Source of the DNA: PCRC01 sp040384665 | Lineage (GTDB): Bacteria > Pseudomonadota > Gammaproteobacteria > Burkholderiales > Burkholderiaceae_C | DNA length: 64,000 nt | Reading direction: 5' to 3' | Assembly (NCBI GenBank): GCA_040384665.1 | Contig: JAZKIY010000002.1 | Coordinates: forward strand, 20,966-84,965 | Part shown: positions 33,865 through 42,678 of the stretch, piece by piece | Position numbering within the stretch: the first letter of the stretch is position 1 | Layout of the letters: the number at the start of each line of letters is the position of its first letter | Made by a program: the position numbers and the translations under genes | The notes under the pieces: generated by a model | What the model saw: the letters and a program-made list of their open reading frames with translations, nothing else | Database searches by the model: none | Told to the model about the DNA's origin: nothing

Positions 33865-34986
33865 ATGACATCGACCCCCGTGACCCCCTTGCAACTCCCC
33901 GCACCCGCGCCGCTGTTCAGTGGCAAAGGCTGGACGGCTTACATTGCCGCGCTGATCGTCGTCTGCGCGCTGGCGCCGCTGCTCAACCTCTGGGTGCCCG
34001 AGGGCAGCGTCTTCCACCTGAGCGACTACGCGGTGGGCCTGATTGGCAAGATCATGTGCTACGCCATCGTCGCGCTGGCCATGGACTTGATCTGGGGCTA
34101 CACCGGCATTTTGAGCCTGGGCCACGGCGTGTTTTTTGCGCTCGGTGGCTACGTGATGGGCATGTATTTGATGCGCCAGATCGGCCGCGACGGCAACTAC
34201 AAAAGCGACTTGCCCGACTTCATGGTCTTCCTCGACTGGAAAGAACTGCCCTGGCACTGGGCGCTGTCGGACAGCTTCATCGCCACCCTCGTCCTGGTGG
34301 TGGCGGTGCCCGGCTTCGTGGCCTTTGTGTTCGGCTACTTCGCCTTCCGTTCGCGCATCAAGGGCGTGTACTTCTCCATCATCACCCAGGCCATGACCTT
34401 CGCGGCCATGCTGCTGTTCTTCCGCAACGAAACCGGCTTTGGCGGGAACAACGGCTTCACCGACTTCAAGCGCATCCTGGGCGTTGCCATTGCCACACCG
34501 TCCATGCGCATGTTCCTGTTCGTGCTGACGGGCCTGACGTTGCTCGGCTTCCTGCTGATGGCGCGCTGGCTGGTCAACAGCAAGTACGGCCGCGTATTGC
34601 AGGCCATCCGCGACGCGGAAACGCGGGTCATGTTCTCGGGCTATTCGCCACTGGGCTACAAGCTCAGCATCTGGGTCATCTCGGCCATGATGTGCGGCGT
34701 GGCCGGTGCGCTGTACGTGCCGCAGGTCGGCATCATCAACCCGAGCGAAATGAGCCCGGCCAACTCGATTGAGATGGCGGTGTGGGCCGCCGTCGGTGGC
34801 CGCGCCACGCTGATCGGGCCGATTGCCGGCGCCTTCATCGTCAACGGCGCCAAGAGCTGGCTCACCGTGACCTACCCCGAGTTCTGGTTGTACTTTCTGG
34901 GTGCGATGTTCATTGGCGTGACGCTGTTTCTGCCGAATGGGGTGGTGGGCTTGGTGAAGAAACTCAAGAACAGGGGCAAAGCATGA
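33865..34986 (+). CDS. urtC: Urea ABC transporter, permease UrtC
   Basis: A 373-aa LivM-like permease with about 8-10 spans: MCYAIVALAMDLIWGYTGILSLGHGVFFALGGYVMGMYLM is the conserved core, and a longer periplasmic loop (SDLPDFMVFLDWKELPWHW) is typical of UrtC. The C-terminal half contains SVARPP-free GVAGALYVPQVGIINPSEMSP. It pairs with UrtB to form the channel and overlaps urtD by 4 nt. Confidence 0.94.
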   Translation: MTSTPVTPLQLPAPAPLFSGKGWTAYIAALIVVCALAPLLNLWVPEGSVFHLSDYAVGLIGKIMCYAIVALAMDLIWGYTGILSLGHGVFFALGGYVMGMYLMRQIGRDGNYKSDLPDFMVFLDWKELPWHWALSDSFIATLVLVVAVPGFVAFVFGYFAFRSRIKGVYFSIITQAMTFAAMLLFFRNETGFGGNNGFTDFKRILGVAIATPSMRMFLFVLTGLTLLGFLLMARWLVNSKYGRVLQAIRDAETRVMFSGYSPLGYKLSIWVISAMMCGVAGALYVPQVGIINPSEMSPANSIEMAVWAAVGGRATLIGPIAGAFIVNGAKSWLTVTYPEFWLYFLGAMFIGVTLFLPNGVVGLVKKLKNRGKA

Positions 34987-35855
34987 CCCCCGACCTGTTG
35001 GAAGAAGGCGCCAAGCGACTGGCAGCGCGGCAAGAGAAAGTCCAGGGCAACACCGAGTCCGGTGGCCGCGCCGCCGGCTTCTCGCGCATCGGCACGCCAG
35101 GCGAGGTGGACGTGACCCACGGCCGCATCCTGTACCTGGAAGATGTGAGCGTCAGCTTTGACGGCTTCAAGGCCATCAACAACCTCAGCCTGGACATTGC
35201 GCCCGGTGAGCTGCGCTGCATCATCGGCCCCAACGGTGCTGGCAAAACCACGATGATGGACATCATCACCGGCAAGACCCGGCCCAACAGCGGCACGGTG
35301 TTCTTCGGCAGCACCATTGATTTGCTGCGCCACAACGAACCCGAAATCGCCGCCCTGGGCATTGGCCGCAAGTTCCAGAAGCCCACCGTGTTCGAGCAGC
35401 TCAGCGTGTTCGAGAACCTGGAGCTGGCGCTGAAGACGCACAAGGGCGTGAAATCGTCGATGTTCTTCAAGCTGGATTCGGCGCAGAAAGACCGGCTGGC
35501 CGAGGTGCTGCACACCATCCACCTGGCCGACAGCGTGACGCGCCAGGCAGGCAACCTGAGCCATGGGCAGAAGCAGTGGCTGGAGATTGGCATGCTGCTG
35601 ATGCAGGACCCGAAGCTCTTGCTGCTGGACGAGCCAGTGGCGGGCATGACCGATGAAGAAACTGCGCGCACCGCCGAGCTGTTCCTCACCCTCAAGGGCA
35701 AACATTCGCTGATGGTCGTGGAGCACGACATGTCGTTCATCCGCACGATCTCGGACATCGTCACCGTGTTGTGCGATGGCTCGGTGCTGGCGCAGGGCAC
35801 GCTGGACCAGGTGCAGGCCGATGAGCGTGTGATTGAGGTGTACCTGGGACGATGA
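34983..35855 (+). CDS. urtD: Urea ABC transporter, ATPase UrtD
   Basis: A 290-aa LivG-like ATPase. Walker A is IIGPNGAGKTTMMDIITG, the Q-loop region is RKFQKPTVFEQLSVFENL, the signature is NLSHGQKQWLEIGMLLMQ, and Walker B is LLLLDEPVAGMTDEE with the switch His in VVEHDMSFIR. LSHGQKQWLEIGM, rather than the LSGG of most ABC proteins, is characteristic of UrtD. About 45 N-terminal residues precede the nucleotide-binding domain. ATGA overlaps link it to urtC and urtE. Confidence 0.95.
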   Translation: MTPDLLEEGAKRLAARQEKVQGNTESGGRAAGFSRIGTPGEVDVTHGRILYLEDVSVSFDGFKAINNLSLDIAPGELRCIIGPNGAGKTTMMDIITGKTRPNSGTVFFGSTIDLLRHNEPEIAALGIGRKFQKPTVFEQLSVFENLELALKTHKGVKSSMFFKLDSAQKDRLAEVLHTIHLADSVTRQAGNLSHGQKQWLEIGMLLMQDPKLLLLDEPVAGMTDEETARTAELFLTLKGKHSLMVVEHDMSFIRTISDIVTVLCDGSVLAQGTLDQVQADERVIEVYLGR

Positions 35856-36565
35856 CCATGAGCCAAACACCTATCCTGAACGTCAAGAACATCCACCAGT
35901 ACTACGGCGGCTCCCACATCCTGCGCGATGTGGGTTTTGAGGCCGAACTGGGCCAGGTCACCGTGCTGCTGGGCCGCAACGGTGTGGGCAAGACCACGCT
36001 GCTCAAAAGCCTGATGGGTCTGGTGCCCATCAAGTCTGGCAGCATCGAGTTCAAGGGCCAGCCCATCCAGGGGGCCACGCCGTACGAGCGGGCACGCGCT
36101 GGCATCGGCTTTGTGCCGCAGGGGCGCGAGATCTTCGCCCGCCTCACGGTGGAAGAAAACCTGAAGATGGGCCTGGCCTACAAGCCGGCGGGCACGCCGG
36201 TGCCGGCCGAGTTGTACGAACTGTTCCCGGTGCTCAAGCAAATGCTGCACCGCCGGGGCGGTGACTTGTCGGGTGGTCAGCAGCAGCAGTTGGCGATTGC
36301 GCGTGCGCTGGCCGCCGGGCCAAAGCTGCTGATCCTCGATGAACCCACCGAGGGCATCCAGCCCAGCATCATCAAGGACATTGGCCGCGTGATCCGCATG
36401 CTGGCCGACCGGGGCGACATGGCCATTTTGCTGGTGGAGCAGTACTACGACTTTGCCGAAGAGCTGGCCGACCAGTACCTGGTGATGGAGCGCGGCGAGT
36501 TCATTGCCCGTGGGCCGGGCAGCGAGATGGTGGACAAGGGCATCCGCCAGCTGGTGGCGATTTAA
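35852..36565 (+). CDS. urtE: Urea ABC transporter, ATPase UrtE
   Basis: A 237-aa LivF-like ATPase completing the importer. Walker A is LLGRNGVGKTTLLKSL, the signature DLSGGQQQQLAIARALAAG, and Walker B LLILDEPTEGIQPSI, followed by VEQYYDFAEELADQYLVMERG. VPQGREIFARLTVEENL is the typical UrtE/LivF Q-loop region. Alternative ATGs lie two codons apart (MTMSQTP). It is the last gene of the cluster; repeat copy C follows. Confidence 0.95.
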   Translation: MTMSQTPILNVKNIHQYYGGSHILRDVGFEAELGQVTVLLGRNGVGKTTLLKSLMGLVPIKSGSIEFKGQPIQGATPYERARAGIGFVPQGREIFARLTVEENLKMGLAYKPAGTPVPAELYELFPVLKQMLHRRGGDLSGGQQQQLAIARALAAGPKLLILDEPTEGIQPSIIKDIGRVIRMLADRGDMAILLVEQYYDFAEELADQYLVMERGEFIARGPGSEMVDKGIRQLVAI

Positions 36566-36602
36566 GGCGCTGTGCAGGCCTCTGGCGGGCCTGCACACCT
36601 TG

Positions 36603-36666
36603 TTTTCAAATAAAACTGGCTTCAAGCCCTAGTGAAACCTTGCGGTTTAGCTACTGTATTCATAGC
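36603..36666 (+). repeat. Dispersed intergenic repeat, copy C
   Basis: Full-length plus-strand copy: TTTTCAAATAAAACTGG, core CTTCAAGCCCTAGTG, AAACCTTGCGG, then TTTAGCTACTG with the hairpin partner CATAGC. It fills the convergent gap between urtE and eptA and ends 2 nt before the eptA stop codon. Confidence 0.85.
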
Positions 36667-36668
36667 AT

Positions 36669-38420
36669 TTACTTCCCGTTCGAGGCCAGTTTCACCCCAT
36701 CGGCGCAGCGCGCGTACACGTCCATCGGTCGCTGGTAAACGCTGGTTTTCAGGTCCAGCAGGCCCAGCACCGAGTGGAAGTAGTTGTCGTGTGACAGCGG
36801 GCCGTTCTGCTGGCGCAGGCAGTCGGTGTGCACCGCGCTGCGCTGTTCGAAGCCGGGCGACAGCCAGGTGATCCACGGCACGTGTTTCTGCACGTCTGGC
36901 GCCAGGGCGTAGGGCATGCCGTGCAGGTAGAGGTTGTTTTCCCCGAGCGACTCGCCGTGGTCGGCCACATAGACCATGGCGGTGCTGGCGGTGTCGCTGC
37001 GGGCTTTGAGCCACTGGACAGTGCTGGCCAGAAAGTGGTCGGTGTAGGCGATGGTGTTGTCGTAGGCATTGACCAGTTCCTCGCGGCTGCAGTTCTGCAG
37101 CGCGTTGCTGGTGCATTCGGGCAGGAAGCGCTTGAAGGCGGCGGGTGAGCGTTCAAAATACGCCGGTCCGTGGCTGCCGATCTGGTGCAGCACCACCACC
37201 ACGCCGCGGGCGCGGCGCTCGGCGGGCAGTGCGGCGATGCGGGCGTCCAGGTCTTTGAGCATCATGCCGTCGTAGCAGCTCTCGCCCACGCACAGTTCCG
37301 GGTCTTTCAGGTCGGTGGTGCTGGCGGTCGGGACGCGGTCGCACACGCCTTTGCAACCGGCCTGGTTGTCCACCCACAACACCGCCAGTCCGGCGCGCTG
37401 CACCACGTCGAGCAGGTTCTCGTGGTTGTTGCTGCGGCCTTCGAAACCGCTGCGTTGCAGGTGCGAGAACATGCAGGGCACCGAGGCGGCGGTGCTGGTG
37501 CCGCAGGACCACACGTCGCGGAAGCTCGCCACCTGTTCCCTGGCCAGTTCGGGCGTGGTGTCGCGCCCATAGCCGTTGGTGCCAAAGTTGCCGCTGCGGC
37601 CGGTCTCGCCCAGCACCAGCACCAGCAGCGGCGGTTTGGTGTGCTGTGCGTAGCTGGCGCCGAGCTGCACGTCTTCGCCCAGTGGCAGCAGCAGGTGGGG
37701 GTCGCGTTTGGCCGACAGGTTGGCCAGGCTGCCCACCGCCACCAGCGTGTTGAACGGGTTGACCTGGTAGCGCACTTCCTTGTGGTTGCGCACGGTGGAC
37801 GACAGGGTCTGAAAGCTGGCGAACAGCGCGCCCGCCACCACCGCAGCCGCCACCCCCACCAGCAGCGCGTTGCCAGCAGCACGGCGCGGCCAGTGGCCGT
37901 AGTGCACAGGTGTGCGCCACAGCCACACTGCCGGGGCCACCGCCAACACGCCCAGCGTGGCAAACAACCAGGGGTTCACCAGGCCGGCGGCTTCCAGCCG
38001 GTCGGTCTGGAACACGTTGCGGATCATGGTGGCGTCGATCACCACGCCGTAGGTGAGCATGAAATACACGCTGCTGGCCGAAATGAACAGCAGCGCCGTG
38101 ATCGCGGGCTTGAGCGTCCAGCGCCAGGCCACAAGGCCCAGCAGCAGCATGGTGGCGGCGGTCAGCATCACCAACAGGCTGGTGCCAAAGGCCCAGCCCC
38201 GCACACCGTCCAGCAGCTGCAGGGTTTTGAGGGTGTGCCACAGCGCCAGGTTGCCCAGGCTGGCCAGCCACAGGCTGCTGCAGCCGATCACCCAGGCCGG
38301 GTGGCGTGGCGCCTGGGTGGCCGGGGCGTGGGTGTCGATCTGGGTTGGCAGCGCGCGGTTGGCCGCGGTGACGAGCGGGGTGGAATGCATGCGCAATGGG
38401 GGAATGGGGGGGAATCGCAT
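36669..38420 (-). CDS. eptA: Lipid A phosphoethanolamine transferase (EptA-like)
   Basis: A 583-aa inner-membrane enzyme that adds phosphoethanolamine to lipid A and so lowers polymyxin binding. Five N-terminal spans are followed by the alkaline-phosphatase-like periplasmic domain. Metal and catalytic motifs are LVLGETGRSGNFGTNGYGRDTTPEL, the nucleophile region CGTSTAASVPCMFSHL, and YVADHGESLGENNLYLHGMPYAL. Several Cys pairs typical of EptA are present. The N-terminal start may be 38420 or 38390 (MHSTPLV). It is transcribed with the PAP2 gene, divergent from a PmrAB-like system. Confidence 0.9.
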   Translation of the reverse strand: MRFPPIPPLRMHSTPLVTAANRALPTQIDTHAPATQAPRHPAWVIGCSSLWLASLGNLALWHTLKTLQLLDGVRGWAFGTSLLVMLTAATMLLLGLVAWRWTLKPAITALLFISASSVYFMLTYGVVIDATMIRNVFQTDRLEAAGLVNPWLFATLGVLAVAPAVWLWRTPVHYGHWPRRAAGNALLVGVAAAVVAGALFASFQTLSSTVRNHKEVRYQVNPFNTLVAVGSLANLSAKRDPHLLLPLGEDVQLGASYAQHTKPPLLVLVLGETGRSGNFGTNGYGRDTTPELAREQVASFRDVWSCGTSTAASVPCMFSHLQRSGFEGRSNNHENLLDVVQRAGLAVLWVDNQAGCKGVCDRVPTASTTDLKDPELCVGESCYDGMMLKDLDARIAALPAERRARGVVVVLHQIGSHGPAYFERSPAAFKRFLPECTSNALQNCSREELVNAYDNTIAYTDHFLASTVQWLKARSDTASTAMVYVADHGESLGENNLYLHGMPYALAPDVQKHVPWITWLSPGFEQRSAVHTDCLRQQNGPLSHDNYFHSVLGLLDLKTSVYQRPMDVYARCADGVKLASNGK

Positions 38421-38421
38421 G

Positions 38422-39120
38422 TCAGTCGCCGGTGGGGGTCAGTGCGGCCGGGCGGGCCAGCAGGGGGAGCAGGCTGTCGGTGGCCCAGGCGGTGCACCAG
38501 CAGAGCCAGCCGGTCCACAGGGTGTGGCTCATGAAGTGGGCGCCACGCAGCTGCTGGGCCACGCCCAGCACCAGGCCGGCGGCCAGCGCACCGGCCAGCC
38601 AGCGCCGCGCCAGCGCGGGCGAGGCCTGGCGGAAGGCGAAGTAGCCGCCCACAAACGCAAAGCCGGACGACGCGTGCCCGGCGGGGAAGCAGCGGCCACC
38701 GCCGCCGTCGGCCACGCCAAAACCGGTCCAGTGCAGGGTGTAGCGCGCCACACCGCCAAAGTTGGCCAGGTCCCAGGGGCAGCTGGTGGCGCTGAACGAC
38801 TTCAGCGTGCTGATGACCACGACCGAGATCAGCGCCGTCACCACCAGCTGCACCCGGCGCCGGGGCGTGATGCCGCCAAACCAGCCCACGGGCCACCAGA
38901 CCGCCAGGCTCAGGGCCAGCAACAGCAGCCAGGAGGCGATGCGGCCGCCCTCGTGCAGCACGCTGGTCAGCAGCCAGTGGTCGCGCAGCGGGAAACCGGA
39001 GGCGCCGGCCATCTGGCTGGCCAGCCACAGGTCCAGGCCGGAGAAGTCCCAGGCCAGCAGCAGGCCAAACGCCAGCACGGTGGCGGCGCCCAGGCGCCAA
39101 GGGTCAGAGGGTGTGTGCAT
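38422..39120 (-). CDS. PAP2-family membrane phosphatase (lipid A/lipid phosphatase-like)
   Basis: A 232-aa protein with about six spans. The phosphatase motifs are present: the first reads LKSFSATSCPWDL (Lys then Cys-Pro where many members have Arg-Pro), the second CFPAGHASSG, the third RGAHFMSHTLWTG. The CPW variant is found in PAP2 proteins that neighbour eptA. Release of a phosphate from lipid A or undecaprenyl diphosphate is plausible. The start codon faces the pmrA promoter with the PmrA-type box 24 nt upstream. Confidence 0.85.
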   Translation of the reverse strand: MHTPSDPWRLGAATVLAFGLLLAWDFSGLDLWLASQMAGASGFPLRDHWLLTSVLHEGGRIASWLLLLALSLAVWWPVGWFGGITPRRRVQLVVTALISVVVISTLKSFSATSCPWDLANFGGVARYTLHWTGFGVADGGGGRCFPAGHASSGFAFVGGYFAFRQASPALARRWLAGALAAGLVLGVAQQLRGAHFMSHTLWTGWLCWCTAWATDSLLPLLARPAALTPTGD

Positions 39121-39144
39121 GGGGGCCGAGCATCGGGCCGGCGC

Positions 39145-39161
39145 CTTAAGGCATTCTTAAG
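39145..39161. promoter_or_regulatory. PmrA/QseB-type box between PAP2-eptA and the PmrAB-like operon
   Basis: The sequence CTTAAG-GCATT-CTTAAG matches the known PmrA binding pattern of two CTTAAG-like half-sites spaced by 5 bp. It lies between two divergent starts (24 nt from the PAP2 ATG, 22 nt from the regulator ATG), so it can control both units. Confidence 0.8.
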
Positions 39162-39183
39162 CACCACGGCGCACAATCTGGCC

Positions 39184-39870
39184 ATGCGAGTACTGGTGGT
39201 GGAAGACGATGTGGGCATTGCCGTGGGCTTGAGCGCGAACCTGCGCCAGCAGGGCTGGGCGGTGGACTGTGTGGACAGCGTGGCCCAGGCCTGGTCGGCG
39301 CTGTGCGCCGAGCCGTTCGACGTGGTGCTGCTCGACCTGGGCCTGCGCGACGGTGATGGGGGTGAGGTGCTGCGCCGCCTGCGCCAGAACACCGGCAGCC
39401 GCCTGCCGGCGCCCGCCACGCCGGTGCTGATCATGACCGCGCGCGACCAGGTGGCCTCGCGCATTGCCGGGCTCGACATGGGCGCCGACGACTACGTCAC
39501 CAAACCGTTTGACATGGCCGAGCTGGCCGCCCGCATGCGCGCGCTGCGCCGCCGCTCGGAAGGCCGGGCGCAACCGCTGTTGCAGCACGGGCCGCTGGCG
39601 GTGGACCCGGCCGCCCGCAGCGTGACGCTGGACGGCGTGCCGGTGGAGCTGTCGGGCCGGGAATTTGGCGTGCTGCTGGCGCTGCTGGAAGTCAGCCCCC
39701 GGGTGCTGTCGCGCCAGCAGATCGAGGCCAAGCTGTACAGCTGGGACAGCGTGCTCGGCAGCAACGCGGTGGAGGTGCATGTGCACCACCTGCGCAAGAA
39801 GCTGGGCGAGAACACCATCCGCACGATGCGGGGGGTCGGTTATTTCATCGCGGCGGAGCCAGCACCATGA
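39184..39870 (+). CDS. pmrA: OmpR-family response regulator (PmrA/QseB-like)
   Basis: A 228-aa regulator. The receiver has VVEDDVGIAVGL, phospho-Asp51 (LLDLGLRDGDG), LIMTARD and DDYVTKPFDM. The C-terminal winged helix contains LSGREFGVLLALLEVSPRVLSRQQIEAKLYSWDSVLGSNAVEVHVHHLRKKLG, typical of the PmrA/QseB/TctD group. Its ATG lies 22 nt after a PmrA-type box. The start at 39184 is sure; longer open frames upstream are out of family. It is coupled to the sensor kinase gene by an ATGA overlap. Confidence 0.9.
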   Translation: MRVLVVEDDVGIAVGLSANLRQQGWAVDCVDSVAQAWSALCAEPFDVVLLDLGLRDGDGGEVLRRLRQNTGSRLPAPATPVLIMTARDQVASRIAGLDMGADDYVTKPFDMAELAARMRALRRRSEGRAQPLLQHGPLAVDPAARSVTLDGVPVELSGREFGVLLALLEVSPRVLSRQQIEAKLYSWDSVLGSNAVEVHVHHLRKKLGENTIRTMRGVGYFIAAEPAP

Positions 39871-41273
39871 GCCACAAATCTTTGCTGCAACACCTGCTGG
39901 CCTGGGCACTGGGCGCCCTGCTGGTGGTGTGGGGCAGTTTCATTGGTTTTGCCTACTACGCCGGCGTGCACGAGGCCGATGAGCTGACCGATGGCCACCT
40001 CGCCAGCGTGGCGTCGCTGCTGGTGGGCTTGCGTGGCAGCGAGATGGCGTTGGGGTCAGACCCCACGCTGCTGCCCAGTCGGCCGGATCTGCGCAGCCAC
40101 GACTACCAGCAGTCGATGAGCATTTACGTCTGGGACGCCACCGGCCGCCTGCTCACCCGCACCGGCAATGCGCCCTTGCCGGCGTTTGACAAGAGCGAAG
40201 GTTTTGCCACCTTGCAACTGGGCGAACCGGCAGCGGCCTGGCGCAGCTTTTCGCGGTGGGACAACCAGCCGGCGGTGGGCCGCAAGGTCATGACGCTGCT
40301 GAGTTTGCAAGAGCGTGACGACCTGGCCGAAGACATTGCCGAAGAAGTGGTGGTGCCGGGCTTCTGGCTGCTGCCGGTGGTGGCACTGGCTTTGGGCCTG
40401 GCCATCCGCAAGGGCCTCAGGCCGCTGTACGACCTGTCGCGCGATGTGGACGCGCTCGACATCTACCGCGCCACGCCGCTGCGCAACCCGCACCCACACA
40501 AGGAGTTTCAGGTGGTGGTGCAGTCCATCAACACCTTGATGACGCGCCACCACAGCGCACTGGTGCGCGAACGCCAACTCGCCAGCGAGCTGGCACACGA
40601 GCTGCGCACGCCGCTGGCCTCGCTGGCGCTGCAAGCCCGCGCATTGCGCACGCCACCGGCGCTGCCTGCGGCGTCACCGCTGGACCCGGCCAGCCGCGAC
40701 GCCGCGCTGGTGCAGATCGAACGCGACGCCCTGCGCGCCGGGCTGGTGCTGTCGCACCTGCTGGCGCTGGCCCGCGCCAGCCGCACCGAAATGGCCGAGA
40801 CCGCACAGCCGCTCGACCTGGACACGCTGGCGCGGGAGGTGGTGGGCGGCTACGCGCAGGCCGCGCTCGACAGCCGACACGACTTGGCACTTGTCAGCCC
40901 CGGCGCGTTCCCGCTGCGTGGCCATGCGGTGCTGCTGGAACTGGCGCTGCGCAACCTGGTGGAAAACGCGCTCAGCCACACCCCCGCCGGCACCGCCATT
41001 GAGGTCCAGCTGGACCCGCAGGCGCGCTGGCTGCAGGTGGTGGACAACGGGGCGCTGGTCACGGCCGCACCGTCCACACCGGCGGCGGACGGCACCGCAC
41101 TGGCACCGCGCACCGAATGGGGTTTGGGGCTGGGCCTGGGGCACCGGGTGGTGGAAAAAATTGCGGCCATCCACAACGCCCGTTTCAGCCACGAGGTGCT
41201 GGCCGTGCCACAGGCGGGCTGGGCCGCGTACCGGCTGGTGTTTGAGATGGAAGCCGCGCCTGCCGCGTCCTGA
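39867..41273 (+). CDS. pmrB: Sensor histidine kinase (PmrB/QseC-like)
   Basis: A 468-aa inner-membrane kinase. Spans near residues 12-31 and 164-182 flank a roughly 130-residue periplasmic sensor. HAMP-like residues and the dimerisation helix with His244 (ELAHELRTPLASLAL) follow. The N box is LRNLVENALSHTP, and the glycine motifs include WGLGLGLGHRVVEKI. It is the partner of the preceding regulator and probably responds to Fe3+, acid pH or cationic peptides, as PmrB does, which is inference from context. It converges on a HAD gene 6 nt away. Confidence 0.9.
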   Translation: MSHKSLLQHLLAWALGALLVVWGSFIGFAYYAGVHEADELTDGHLASVASLLVGLRGSEMALGSDPTLLPSRPDLRSHDYQQSMSIYVWDATGRLLTRTGNAPLPAFDKSEGFATLQLGEPAAAWRSFSRWDNQPAVGRKVMTLLSLQERDDLAEDIAEEVVVPGFWLLPVVALALGLAIRKGLRPLYDLSRDVDALDIYRATPLRNPHPHKEFQVVVQSINTLMTRHHSALVRERQLASELAHELRTPLASLALQARALRTPPALPAASPLDPASRDAALVQIERDALRAGLVLSHLLALARASRTEMAETAQPLDLDTLAREVVGGYAQAALDSRHDLALVSPGAFPLRGHAVLLELALRNLVENALSHTPAGTAIEVQLDPQARWLQVVDNGALVTAAPSTPAADGTALAPRTEWGLGLGLGHRVVEKIAAIHNARFSHEVLAVPQAGWAAYRLVFEMEAAPAAS

Positions 41274-41279
41274 CCGCGC

Positions 41280-41999
41280 TCAGCAGCCCAGCACGTCGGC
41301 CAGCGCCAGCAGGTCGCGGCAGTGCAGGCTGTTGCCAGGCTGGGGCGACACGTCTTTGGGCTGGGTGGCACCAAACTCCAGTGGCCGTTCGATGTAGGCG
41401 GTCTGCAGGCCGCAGGCACGGGCGCCTGAGAGGTCGTCGTGGTGCGCGGCCACCAGCATCACGTCGGCGGGGGGCACATCGAACACCCTGGCCACGCCCA
41501 GGTAGGTGGCCGGGTCAGGCTTGTAAGCGCGGAAAACTTCGGCCGAGAGCACACAGTCCCACGGCAGGCCGGCGCGCTTGGCCATGTGGGTCAGCAGGCC
41601 GATGTTGCCGTTGGAGAGCGAACAAATCGTGAAACGTTGTTTGAGCCGGGTGAGGCCGGCCACACTGTCGGGCCAGGCACTGAGCCGGTGCCAGACGCGG
41701 TTGAGGTCGCGGCGTTCTGTTTCGCCCAGGTGGTTCAGACCGAAGTTGGGCAAGATGCTGTCGAGCACCATGCGGTGCAGGTCGTCGATCAAGGTCCAGC
41801 CGAGTTCACCCGACATCACACGGGCCATCGCGGGTTTGTAGCCGGCGCGCCAGGCGAGCGCGAAGGCGTTGCCGTCCACCGTTGGGAAGCGCTCGGCCAT
41901 CTCGCGCACGATGCTGCCATGCCAGTCCACCACGGTGCCGAAAATGTCAAACGCCAGCACCTGGGTGCTGGCGTGGGAATGGTGGGTCGGAGTGGCCAT
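41280..41999 (-). CDS. HAD-superfamily hydrolase, haloacid dehalogenase type II group
   Basis: A 239-aa HAD protein. The nucleophile Asp18 is in AFDIFGTVVDW, motif II is CSLSNGN, and motif III contains AYKPDPATYLG. Motif IV reads MLVAAHHDDLSGAR, where characterised L-2-haloacid dehalogenases have SSN-x-x-D, so the Ser and Asn contacts are replaced by Ala and His. Dehalogenation is therefore uncertain and a phosphatase is possible. The gene stands alone on the minus strand, about 5.8 kb from a cis-CaaD-like tautomerase. Confidence 0.75.
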   Translation of the reverse strand: MATPTHHSHASTQVLAFDIFGTVVDWHGSIVREMAERFPTVDGNAFALAWRAGYKPAMARVMSGELGWTLIDDLHRMVLDSILPNFGLNHLGETERRDLNRVWHRLSAWPDSVAGLTRLKQRFTICSLSNGNIGLLTHMAKRAGLPWDCVLSAEVFRAYKPDPATYLGVARVFDVPPADVMLVAAHHDDLSGARACGLQTAYIERPLEFGATQPKDVSPQPGNSLHCRDLLALADVLGC

Positions 42000-42047
42000 G
42001 CCGACAGTCTAAGTCGGCGTGTGCCTTGTGTGGCGTCCTTGCCGCGT

Positions 42048-42548
42048 TTAACGCGCAGGCAACACCAGAATTGGGCCGTTGGTCTGCGCCTCGAAGGTCA
42101 CTGCTGGCTCGCCGGCGGGGATCGCGACCGTTTCGGTTTCGCGCAGCACGCCACCCCCGGGGACGCTGCCGCTGGCGTTGCCGTAGCCCAGCACGCGGGC
42201 GACACAGGCGGTCTGGGCGTCGCCGCTCAGGGGCTTGCAGCGCTCCACCGCATTGGCCTGGAACTGGCTGCCGTTGTTGTCCAGCTTGCCAGCGCGTTTG
42301 TCGGCGGCGGCGTTGGCGCTTTCGCGCAAGCAGGTGGTTTTGTCTTGTTGGGTGGCGCCGGTCAGGCAGGCGCTGCGTTCGCTCTGGGCGTTGCCGGAAG
42401 CGTCAATGCCGGTGACCACGCCGGTCTGGCCGTCGGGCCCGGCAATCACCTGTGCGGTGGCGGCACCCACCGCCAGCAAGGCGGTCAGGCCAAAGGCCAG
42501 CAGGGCGTGGTGGCTGTGGTTCACGGAAGAAGTTGATGGGGTGTTCAT
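42048..42548 (-). CDS. Secreted protein with two Cys pairs, unknown function
   Basis: A 166-aa protein with a Sec signal (LLAFGLTALLAVGAATAQ). The mature domain has four cysteines in two pairs, C-x11-C (SACLTGATQQDKTTC) and C-x10-C (RCKPLSGDAQTAC), separated by an Ala/Lys-rich helix. This looks like a disulfide-linked helical hairpin. It ends in a Gly/Val-rich tail. I recognise no family. The start MNTPSTSSVNHSHH at 42548 is the best fit. It lies alone between a HAD gene and ureD. Confidence 0.6.
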   Translation of the reverse strand: MNTPSTSSVNHSHHALLAFGLTALLAVGAATAQVIAGPDGQTGVVTGIDASGNAQSERSACLTGATQQDKTTCLRESANAAADKRAGKLDNNGSQFQANAVERCKPLSGDAQTACVARVLGYGNASGSVPGGGVLRETETVAIPAGEPAVTFEAQTNGPILVLPAR

Positions 42549-42678
42549 GGTGTGCCTCGTCAATTTGAAATCTGATGAGGCAAGTCTAGGAACGCGTGCC
42601 CGCGCCAACAGCCGGAGAACGCCGCCTGCGCGGGCTGGCGGGCAGCGCATGCGGGTGTAGGACAGGGCCTTACAGCCC

